Positions 8,252 through 14,600 of a DNA stretch of 44,889 nt are shown piece by piece; the first letter of the stretch is position 1; each line of letters begins with the position of its first letter. Position numbers and translations under genes: made by a program. Location: contig JAHIZV010000115.1 of NCBI GenBank assembly GCA_018814445.1, positions 1 to 44,889 of the forward strand, written 5' to 3'. The DNA comes from Verrucomicrobiota bacterium. Its GTDB lineage: Bacteria > Verrucomicrobiota > Kiritimatiellia > JAHIZV01. The notes under the pieces were generated by a model that worked only from the letters and a program-made list of their open reading frames with translations, made no database searches and had not been told where the DNA came from.

Positions 8252-9229
8252 ATGAACGAAGCCGAAACCAGAGCCGAGCTGATTGATCCCGCCTTGAAGG
8301 CGGCGGGCTGGGGCGTCGTCGAGGGCAGCAGAATCCTGCGCGAATACCGCATCACCGAAGGCCGCATCGAAGGGCGCGGGCGGCGCGGCAAGGCGGACAT
8401 CGCGGATTATGTGCTGGTCTATCGCAACACCAAGCTCGGCGTAGTCGAGGCCAAGGCGGAGGGCGAGGCACTGACCGAGGGCGTGGGGCAGGCCAAGCAA
8501 TACGCGGGCAAGCTGGCGATCCGCTACACCTACGCCAGCAACGGACACGGCATCTACGCCATCGACATGCAGACCGGCAAGGAAGGTGAAATCGCCGCCT
8601 ACCCGACGCCGGAGGAAATCTGGGCGCTGACCTTCGCCGCGTTCCCCGAGGACGCGCTTGTCCGCATCGCCCCGGATGAGATCCGCAAGAAGGGCAGGGC
8701 GCCGAAGAACGGAAGCCTGTTCTTCACCATTTTCCAGACCTTCATGACCGCCGGAGCTGATGAAGGCGGTGAAGGCGATTTGCTCAATGAGATCAAGCCC
8801 GCCGTGTCATCACCGCTGGTCTACCCGCTGGAGCAGGACGATTTGACCTCATTGCAGATGGTGGCAGAAGCGCGCGGAGTGTACGGTACCTATCCGCCGG
8901 ACCTTTTCGACTTCATCGTCATCGACGAGTGCCATCGCGGCGGCGCAAACGACAAAAGCAACTGGCGCGACATTCTCGACTACTTCGCGCCTGCCGTGCA
9001 GCTCGGCCTTACCGCCACGCCCAAGCGCAAAGACAATGTGGACACCTACGCCTACTTCGGCGAGCCGGTGTTCATCTACTCGCTGAAAGAGGGCATCAAC
9101 GACGGCTTCCTCACACCGTTCCGGGTGAAGCAGATTGCAACGACGATTGATGACTATGTTTGGACCTCGGATGACGCCGTGGTGGAAGGCGAGATCGAGG
9201 CGGGCAAGCGCTACGGCGGATTCAAATAG
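8252..9229 (+). pseudogene. hsdR: Type I restriction endonuclease HsdR, lacking Walker A and C-terminal half
   Basis: HsdR is the DNA-cleaving and translocating motor subunit. The N-terminal nuclease domain is present, with LGVVEAKAEGEALTEGVGQAKQYA (about residues 65-88) carrying the E-x-K and QxxxY elements. After ALTFA (about residue 130) the sequence passes straight to AFPEDALVRIAPDEIRKKG. Intact proteins have about 100 more residues here, including the Walker A motif. Motif II (VIDECHRGG) and motif III (GLTATPKRKD) follow, separated from the block before by an unusual stretch of about 35 residues. The protein stops at EAGKRYGGFK, so the rest of the motor and C-terminal domain, around half the normal length, is gone. 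It cannot act as a translocase. A repeat-rich intergenic region begins right after the stop. Confidence 0.87.
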
Positions 9230-9277
9230 CAAGTGCAACACAGACCTGGTCGTAAGAGCGGGTCGTTTTAAGTGAAT

Positions 9278-9365
9278 CCGTTTAAGAAGGCGAGTAAGTA
9301 CTCGTTTAACTGTGTTCCATGCGGATCACCACACTTAAACCCATTCTTAAACGGCTCACTTACTC
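9278..9365. repeat. Inverted repeats in the gap after truncated hsdR
   Basis: CCGTTTAAGAA (9278-9288) is matched by its complement at 9344-9354, and GAGTAAGT (9292-9299) by ACTTACTC (9358-9365). Further TTTAAGTG-like pieces occur nearby (about 9266-9274 and 9332-9340). No transposase gene is present. It may be a degraded element end linked to the hsdR truncation. Confidence 0.5.
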
Positions 9366-9396
9366 CACCTGCTTACTCGTCCCTGCGTACCCGAGG

Positions 9397-9452
9397 ATAA
9401 GGATGGCCGGGGTCGCGTCTCCAGATAAGGATGGCCGGGGTCGCGTCTCCAG
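9397..9452. repeat. Perfect 28-bp tandem duplication
   Basis: Two identical adjacent 28-bp copies (9397-9424 and 9425-9452), each starting ATAAGGATGG and ending CGTCTCCAG. They lie about 90 bp upstream of the toxin-antitoxin genes, outside any coding region. Confidence 0.9.
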
Positions 9453-9488
9453 ATTCGAGAGTTGATTGAGAAACATACATTTCGCGAT

Positions 9489-9524
9489 TTGCCATTGTGT
9501 ACATAATAATGTACTGTCATGTAC
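9489..9524 (+). promoter_or_regulatory. Probable operator of the toxin-antitoxin operon
   Basis: TGTACAT (9498-9504) and ATGTAC (9509-9514) form an inverted repeat around AATA, and a third half-site ATGTAC lies at 9519-9524. A TTGCCA at 9489 could be a -35 box, but no -10 box is clear. Toxin-antitoxin operons of this type are normally repressed by the antitoxin or the complex binding such palindromes; the assignment here is inferred from position 17 bp upstream of the antitoxin ATG. Confidence 0.55.
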
Positions 9525-9540
9525 AGATAGAGGTGCTCAG

Positions 9541-9759
9541 ATGAAGACAATCAATTTTACTGAATTCAGGAACCACGCTTCGGACTTGATGACCGAGGTT
9601 GAGCATGGGGAGACTTTGGTTGTGATGAGGCATGGGCGGCCCATTGCGGAGGTCTCTCCTGTGACCGAGGGTCAGCCCTCCTGGAAGCGTCCGGCCCTGA
9701 GGCTGGTGACCAAGGGAAGCGGTCTGTCTACGGCCATTCTGGAAGAGCGAGAGCAATGA
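9541..9759 (+). CDS. Phd/YefM-family type II antitoxin
   Basis: A 72-residue antitoxin. The N-terminal DNA-binding fold begins MKTINFTEFRNHASDLMTEV and continues with GETLVVMRHGRPIAEVSPV, the classic Phd/YefM pattern. The C-terminal tail, which would cover the toxin, includes LSTAILEEREQ. ATG 9541 is preferred over an upstream in-frame start because it begins exactly at the family N-terminus and has GAGGTG upstream. The stop overlaps the toxin start (ATGA at 9756-9759), showing translational coupling. The antitoxin is expected to neutralise the PIN toxin and autorepress the operon through the palindrome upstream. Confidence 0.88.
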   Translation: MKTINFTEFRNHASDLMTEVEHGETLVVMRHGRPIAEVSPVTEGQPSWKRPALRLVTKGSGLSTAILEEREQ

Positions 9760-10169
9760 AACTGTTTCTTGACTCCTCCGCTTTCGCAAAGCGATTCATT
9801 GACGAACGGGGAAGTGAGCAGGTTGAAAAGCTCTGTGCCCAGGCGACGGATCTCTGTCTGAGTATCGTCTGCGTTCCTGAGGTCATCTCGGCTCTGAACC
9901 GCCGGCGGCGGGAGAAGATACTTACGCGGCAGGACTATGCCCTCGCGAAAGAACAACTGTCAGAGGACGTCCGGGATGCCGTGATCATCAATCTGACTCC
10001 GCCGGTAATCCACTCGAGCATCAAGGTGCTGGAAACCGGTGTCGTCCGCACCCTTGATGCTCTCCATGTGGCCTGCGCCCTCAACTGTCGGGCCGACTTG
10101 TTTGCCTCTTCGGATCGCCGTCAGATTCTTGCCGCAAGGAAGGCTGGCCTCAGAACAAAAGAGATCTGA
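9756..10169 (+). CDS. VapC-like PIN-domain ribonuclease toxin
   Basis: A 137-residue PIN-domain toxin, expected to cleave RNA (tRNA or rRNA in characterised VapC enzymes). The metal-binding acidic residues are all visible: D6 in LFLDSSAFAKRF, the glutamate in VPEVISALNRR, the aspartate in TLDALHVACAL, and the one in FASSDRRQI. It is coupled to the Phd-type antitoxin by a 4-bp overlap. Both genes look intact, in contrast to the collapsed toxin-antitoxin pair at 22.1-22.4 kb. The RNA target cannot be predicted from sequence. Confidence 0.9.
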   Translation: MKLFLDSSAFAKRFIDERGSEQVEKLCAQATDLCLSIVCVPEVISALNRRRREKILTRQDYALAKEQLSEDVRDAVIINLTPPVIHSSIKVLETGVVRTLDALHVACALNCRADLFASSDRRQILAARKAGLRTKEI

Positions 10170-10235
10170 GCCGCCTTGACGTGAAGTTCACTCAATTGCT
10201 GCGGCATGGCGTAAGAAGTATTCAGCAGGCATCGT

Positions 10236-11066
10236 CTACAGCCACGTCCGCGCGAGGGTCCAGGCGCCGAGGGCGATGATCAGGCTTCCAAGGATTCGCG
10301 GCATGGACTCGGTCTTCAGGCTCCTGGTCGCAAAGGCGCCGAAGGGCCCGACCAGTATAGCGCCTGCCGTCAAAGCAAGAAAGAGTTCCCACTGGAACAT
10401 CTTCGGTGAAAGCATGTGCTGAAGGAAATCGGCGAACGGCATACTCAACACGGGGTGATCGATTTCTGCAACTGTTCTTCCGATCAGGTAGGTCAGGAAT
10501 CCGCAAATACAGATGGGGACCTCCGCGAGCGTCGTTGCTCCGATGGCGGCCTTATGGTCCTGGCCCGCAAGAACCTGGCCCCCGGTTACCACGGGACCAA
10601 AGCCGCCGCCGGACAAGCCTTTGTTGAACGCGCTGATGACGCCGATTCCGATCATCTTCCGCCACGAGAACTTGAACGGGCGATTCATGATGACGACGAT
10701 TCCCATCGTCAGCACAAGAACGCCTATGTATGTTTTGACGGCCACTTTCGGGAGATGGATCGCAATAAGCGACGCGAGGATAGTTGCGATGAGGCCGAAC
10801 CCGGAAATGATGAGCACAATCCTGGTGTCCCGGCTGTCTTTCGTGAATGACACGTTCTCGAAACGATTGTGGAATATGGATGCCGTGAAACCTCCAAGAG
10901 CTTGAGACAGAAGGACCGCGGGAATCACAACCAAAGGTTCAAAGCCAAGGATCAGAAGGACCGGGGTGAGAATCGTTCCGTAACCCATGCCGAGTGATGA
11001 GTCGATGAACTCGCAGGCAAATGCGAGTGTAAAGAGAAGCAGGAATAGTCCGACTGTCATTTCCAT
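10236..11066 (-). CDS. TSUP-family (TauE/SafE) membrane permease
   Basis: A 276-residue inner-membrane protein of the TauE/SafE sulfite/sulfonate exporter superfamily, with about eight hydrophobic segments. The first repeat starts FACEFIDSSLGMGYGTILTPVLLILGF and the second carries FNKGLSGGGFGPVVTGGQVLAG, the duplicated glycine-rich motifs of the family. Substrates of TSUP members are organosulfur compounds, sulfite or carboxylates; none can be assigned here from sequence alone. The start at 11066 follows a purine-rich stretch. The gene lies 63 bp downstream of an Rrf2 regulator on the same strand, so the pair is probably co-transcribed. Confidence 0.88.
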   Translation of the reverse strand: MEMTVGLFLLLFTLAFACEFIDSSLGMGYGTILTPVLLILGFEPLVVIPAVLLSQALGGFTASIFHNRFENVSFTKDSRDTRIVLIISGFGLIATILASLIAIHLPKVAVKTYIGVLVLTMGIVVIMNRPFKFSWRKMIGIGVISAFNKGLSGGGFGPVVTGGQVLAGQDHKAAIGATTLAEVPICICGFLTYLIGRTVAEIDHPVLSMPFADFLQHMLSPKMFQWELFLALTAGAILVGPFGAFATRSLKTESMPRILGSLIIALGAWTLARTWL

Positions 11067-11129
11067 TGTTCTGCCCTTCCTATATGTCTACTGATCTGGT
11101 CGAGAAGAGATTCACAAAAAAAGAGCCGG

Positions 11130-11534
11130 TCACTCAATGAGCGATGCGAACGTTGTGGCTTCCATCTTCTTGGCGACCATATTGCGAATTTCTTTGAACA
11201 AGCAGAGCAGGGCCTTTTCCTGCTCAATAGGGGTATGGGAGAAGAAGTACTTGCTGGCGGATTCGACGGGCGCAAGCGGACCGTCCATAAGACGCACGAT
11301 CTCGGCGACAGATATCTGTCGAGGGGATTTCGACATCTCGTAACCCCCGCGCGCGCCTCTCTTGCTTCTGACGTAACCCGCGCGCTTCAAGAGTAGAAGA
11401 ATCTGTTCCAGGTACTTCTTTGGAATATGTTGTGCGCGGGCTATCTCCTCCGTCTTCACAAAGCCCCTGCCATAACGCTGTGACAGGTAGAACAAGGTCA
11501 GACATGCATATTCACTTCGGACGGTCAGCTTCAT
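11130..11534 (-). CDS. Rrf2-family transcriptional regulator without the Fe-S cysteine triad
   Basis: A winged-helix regulator of the Rrf2 family, 134 residues from the chosen ATG at 11534 (MKLTVRSEYACLTLFYL); an in-frame ATG at 11546 would add four residues. Family motifs include IPKKYLEQILLLLKRAGYVRSKRGARGGYEMSK, the recognition helix and wing. The dimerisation helix region, where IscR and NsrR have three cysteines for a Fe-S cluster, shows only one cysteine (LLCLFKEI). A cluster is therefore unlikely, and this protein resembles cluster-free members such as CymR, a sulfur regulator. Control of the adjacent TSUP permease is inferred from operon position. A promoter with 7-bp direct repeats lies upstream. 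Confidence 0.87.
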   Translation of the reverse strand: MKLTVRSEYACLTLFYLSQRYGRGFVKTEEIARAQHIPKKYLEQILLLLKRAGYVRSKRGARGGYEMSKSPRQISVAEIVRLMDGPLAPVESASKYFFSHTPIEQEKALLCLFKEIRNMVAKKMEATTFASLIE

Positions 11535-11565
11535 GAGTAATCCCATATCACTGCTAATACCATCG

Positions 11566-11593
11566 AGAATATAGAGAATAGACGATGCGTCAA
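11566..11593 (-). promoter_or_regulatory. Promoter of the Rrf2-TSUP operon with overlapping direct repeats
   Basis: On the minus strand TTGACG (-35, 11588-11593) and TATTCT (-10, 11566-11571) are separated by 16 bp. On the plus strand two GAGAATA copies (11565-11571 and 11574-11580) overlap the -10 region 9 bp apart. This spacing would suit binding of the Rrf2 product itself, which is a guess. Confidence 0.5.
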
Positions 11594-11662
11594 GCCTTCT
11601 CCGCCCGGCCGGGCGCTGCAGGGAGCGACTCGGATTGACCATGCGAACCCCCGCACCCAAAC

Positions 11663-11694
11663 TCCCACACGTTCACACGTTCACACGTTCACAC
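11663..11694. repeat. Octamer array upstream of the radical SAM gene
   Basis: Three perfect GTTCACAC units (11671-11678, 11679-11686, 11687-11694), with a partial unit (CCCACAC) in front. It is noncoding and lies about 60 bp before the ATG of the radical SAM gene. Confidence 0.8.
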
Positions 11695-11752
11695 CTTCGC
11701 AACCGTGACACTCCGGAGATGATCCCGTATAATGCACCGAGAGGACAAAGCA

Positions 11753-12724
11753 ATGATGGTTCAATGCGATCTGTGTCCGAAGCAGTGTGTTATTAAGCCC
11801 GGTCAAAGCGGGGATTGCCGGATTCGTGTGAACATTGACGGCAAACTGCATGCGGTCACTTACGGACATCCTTCGTCCGTTCATATCGATCCGGTTGAGA
11901 AGAAGCCGCTGAATCATTTTCTTCCGGGCACATCGATTCTTTCCATCGCCACTGTCGGCTGCAACCTTCATTGCAAAAACTGTCAGAACTGGGAGATCTC
12001 GCAGAGGAATCCTGAAGATAGCAGCGCGATATCATTGCCGCCGGAAGCGATGCCCGAGGTCGCGCGCCGCTACGGTTGTCTCTCCGTCGCCTACACCTAT
12101 ACAGATCCGAGCGTCTACTACGAGTACGCGCTGGATAGTTGCATTAAGGTGAAAGAGGCGGGACTTCGCAACGTGCTGGTGACGGCAGGTTATATGAACG
12201 AGAAACCGATGCGTGAACTGTATCAGCACGTCGACGCGGCCAACATTGATCTGAAGTCGATGTCGGACAAGTTCTACCAGTCGAACTGTTCGGCCACGCT
12301 GCAACCGGTGTTGAATACGCTCGTGAATGCCAAGTCCATGGGCGTGATGGTCGAGGTGACGAGCCTGCTGATTCCGACGCTGAACGATACGGATGAGGAA
12401 ATCGGGGAGCTCTGCAAATGGATCGTCGAGAACATGGGAAAGGATACTCCACTCCACTTCTCGCGCTTTCATCCTCAGTACAGAATGCGCCATCTTCCGC
12501 CGACGCCGGAGGACACGCTGATCCGCGCCCGTGAGATCGCACGACAGAGCGGACTGTACTATGCATATATCGGAAACATTCTGATCGAGGATTCAGCGAC
12601 GACGTATTGTCCCGGTTGCGGTGTCGAACTGGTCCGCAGAAGAGGTTATGAGGTTCTGATGAACAAGTTGCAGGATGGCAAATGCCCGGACTGCGACACG
12701 GAGATATACGGCATATGGTTGTGA
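11753..12724 (+). CDS. AmmeMemoRadiSam-system radical SAM enzyme
   Basis: A 323-residue radical SAM protein of the type that accompanies Memo and AMMECR1 domain proteins. An N-terminal CDLCPKQCVIKPGQSGDC segment precedes the radical SAM core. The cluster-binding CNLHCKNC (C70, C74, C77 from this start) follows AtVG, and C-terminal cysteine pairs (CPGCGVELV and CPDCDTEIY) suggest a rubredoxin-like metal site. The reaction is not established for this family. ATG 11753 is chosen over ATG 11732 because GAGAGGA ends 7 bp before it. The partner proteins follow downstream: a small Tat-signal protein and a Memo-AMMECR1 fusion. The gap to the next gene contains an inverted repeat array. Confidence 0.9.
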   Translation: MMVQCDLCPKQCVIKPGQSGDCRIRVNIDGKLHAVTYGHPSSVHIDPVEKKPLNHFLPGTSILSIATVGCNLHCKNCQNWEISQRNPEDSSAISLPPEAMPEVARRYGCLSVAYTYTDPSVYYEYALDSCIKVKEAGLRNVLVTAGYMNEKPMRELYQHVDAANIDLKSMSDKFYQSNCSATLQPVLNTLVNAKSMGVMVEVTSLLIPTLNDTDEEIGELCKWIVENMGKDTPLHFSRFHPQYRMRHLPPTPEDTLIRAREIARQSGLYYAYIGNILIEDSATTYCPGCGVELVRRRGYEVLMNKLQDGKCPDCDTEIYGIWL

Positions 12725-12739
12725 TCAATGGGACGTCGG

Positions 12740-12798
12740 ATGTTGGACTGTTGAGCGTTGGGAAAGGACCGCAACGTCCAACAATGAACATTCAACTT
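12740..12798. repeat. Heptamer-type inverted array between radical SAM and Tat-signal genes
   Basis: TGTTGGAC (12740-12747) pairs perfectly with GTCCAACA (12775-12782), and GTTG/CAAC extends the stem inward past a 1-nt bulge. Further AAC-type heptamer units (AATGAAC, ATTCAAC, TTTCAAT) continue to about 12802. Confidence 0.7.
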
Positions 12799-12817
12799 TC
12801 AATGTGCGGCACATGGA

Positions 12818-13030
12818 ATGAGTAACATGCAAGGAAACGGACTAGACAGGCGGAGATTTCTTTTTGGCGGAGCCGCTATTGTGACGATTGCCCTGAGCGG
12901 CGCATGGCGGATGTTGCGGGCAGTAAGTCCTGTGAAAGTTGTTCGGGCTCTTCGCGGTCACCGTTTTCCGGGAAAGGTCAGGCCTTTCGATGCCGAGGAA
13001 GTGAGCCGGCCCGGCAAGTGGATGGGTTAG
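12818..13030 (+). CDS. Small twin-arginine signal protein of the AmmeMemoRadiSam locus
   Basis: A 70-residue protein with a clear twin-arginine signal: LDRRRFLFGGAAIVTIALSG (about residues 9-28) has consecutive arginines followed by FLF and a moderately hydrophobic stretch. Only about 40 residues remain after the signal (WRMLRAVSPVKVVRALRGHRF, then PGKVRPFDAEEVSRPGKWMG). They are basic and contain no cysteines. It lies between the radical SAM enzyme and the Memo-AMMECR1 fusion, ending 14 bp before the latter's start. The function is unknown. The Tat route usually exports folded or cofactor-loaded proteins; the small size suggests an accessory subunit, a membrane-anchored peptide, or a substrate of the radical SAM enzyme. 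Confidence 0.75.
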   Translation: MSNMQGNGLDRRRFLFGGAAIVTIALSGAWRMLRAVSPVKVVRALRGHRFPGKVRPFDAEEVSRPGKWMG

Positions 13031-13044
13031 ACAAGGAGCGTGAA

Positions 13045-14595
13045 GTGAAAGAGTATTCAAGATATCTAACGGGTTCCATTCTACTGGCGGCTTTGTGTCT
13101 CGGCGCTTGCACGCGGGCGGGAGAAATCGAGGCTCCGTCCGTCGAAACAGCACCTCCCGCCAAATCGGTATTCACATCATGGTTGGCAGGCTCTTGGTAT
13201 CCGGAGGATCCGGAACAGCTCCGGTCTGATATTGAGGGCTATATTGCCGGCGTGCCGGGAGTGAAGGAGGGGCATGTCCAGGCGTTGATTCAACCGCACG
13301 CGGGCTATCGCTATTCGGGTTCGGTCGCCGCTTACGGGGTCAAGCAGATCATGGGTCAATCCTGCAGGCGAGTCATTGTGATGGGTCCGACTCATCGTCT
13401 TCCTATGCGCAATGAAGTGAGTATTCCCTCGGCCACACATTACAAGACTCCGCTGGGCGAAGTGCCGCTGGACCTGGAATGCATCGAGAAGTTGCGGGCG
13501 TTCGACTTCGTCAGGAATATTCCCGAAGCGCATTCGTCAGAGCACAGCGTGCAAATACAAGTGCCGCTTCTGCAGGTCGGATTGCGCGATTTCAAACTCG
13601 TGCCGATCGTCGTGGGACAAGTCGACGTCGAAGGGGCCCGGAGGATTGCGGAGGCCCTCCTCTCGGTCGTCGATGACGACACACTTGTCGTCGCGAGTAC
13701 TGATTTCACTCACTACGGACCAAACTACGGCTACGTACCGTTCACGGACAACGTCGAACAGAACCTCAGAGCGCTGGATATGGCGGCGTTCGATCAGATT
13801 GCGAAGAAAGACGCCACGGGATTTCAGGATCTCTGCAACAGGACGGGCGCGACGATCTGCGGTCGCGCGCCGGTTTCCATTCTCCTCTCCATGCTGTCCG
13901 AGGAAAGCAGAGTTGAACTGCTTAAGTACGACACCTCGGGAGATATGACCGGTGATTTCGGAAACTCCGTCAGCTACATCTCCGCGGCGGTGATGGGAAC
14001 GTGGACGAAAACGGACAAGGTGGATTCAGAGCGGGAGCGTCTGTCCTCCGAGGACAAAGAAGCCCTGCTGAAGCTGGCTCGCAAAACAATCGAGTATGCG
14101 TTTGAGCATAACAAGCAACCCGATCCCGAGGCACTGGGAATCCAGATATCTCCCCGGCTGAGGCCGTACTCCGGCGCTTTTGTCACACTGAATAAGAAAG
14201 GGCGTCTGCGAGGATGCATAGGAGATATCTTCCCTGCCCGCCCTCTCTATGAAGCGGTCTCGGGAAACGCAATCAATTCAGCCTTCAACGACCGGCGGTT
14301 TCCCCCTCTGACGAAAGATGAACACGCGGATGTTGAGATTGAGATATCCGTTCTTACGCCACCCGAGCGCGTCGACTCGTACAAAGATATTGTCATTGGA
14401 AAACATGGCATGGTGATCAACAAGTTCGGACGGCGCGCCGTGTATCTTCCCCAGGTCGCGCCTGAACAGGGATGGGATATCGAAGAAACGTTGACTCATC
14501 TGTCTGAGAAAGCGGGTCTTCGTCCGGACGCGTGGAAAGAGGGGGCAACGTTCGAAGTGTTCGAAGCCATCGTGTTTCGTGAGGGTCACGAGTAA
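13045..14595 (+). CDS. Memo-AMMECR1 fusion lipoprotein (AmmeMemoRadiSam system A and B)
   Basis: A 516-residue fusion of a Memo-like domain (about residues 45-335) and an AMMECR1 domain (about 345-516). The Memo part shows LAGSWYPEDPEQLRSDIEGYI, the metal-site-type PHAGYRYSGSVAAYG, GPTHRL, EHSVQIQVPLLQ and STDFTHYG. The AMMECR1 part shows YSGAFVTLNKKGRLRGCIGDIFP, SAFNDRRFPPL and EIEISVLTPPE. The GTG at 13045, with AAGGAG 6 bp upstream, gives a lipoprotein signal peptide (LLAALCLGAC, lipobox cysteine about residue 21). The fusion is therefore predicted to act outside the cytoplasmic membrane. Memo and AMMECR1 are mostly known as cytosolic proteins of unresolved biochemical role, which makes the location unusual. 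The next gene starts 5 bp after the stop. Confidence 0.88.
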   Translation: MKEYSRYLTGSILLAALCLGACTRAGEIEAPSVETAPPAKSVFTSWLAGSWYPEDPEQLRSDIEGYIAGVPGVKEGHVQALIQPHAGYRYSGSVAAYGVKQIMGQSCRRVIVMGPTHRLPMRNEVSIPSATHYKTPLGEVPLDLECIEKLRAFDFVRNIPEAHSSEHSVQIQVPLLQVGLRDFKLVPIVVGQVDVEGARRIAEALLSVVDDDTLVVASTDFTHYGPNYGYVPFTDNVEQNLRALDMAAFDQIAKKDATGFQDLCNRTGATICGRAPVSILLSMLSEESRVELLKYDTSGDMTGDFGNSVSYISAAVMGTWTKTDKVDSERERLSSEDKEALLKLARKTIEYAFEHNKQPDPEALGIQISPRLRPYSGAFVTLNKKGRLRGCIGDIFPARPLYEAVSGNAINSAFNDRRFPPLTKDEHADVEIEISVLTPPERVDSYKDIVIGKHGMVINKFGRRAVYLPQVAPEQGWDIEETLTHLSEKAGLRPDAWKEGATFEVFEAIVFREGHE

Positions 14596-14600
14596 CGGAA

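Noticed and set aside
5594-9229. A functional type I restriction system
   Set aside because: Each subunit lacks catalytic or structural blocks; the hsdS join also changes frame.
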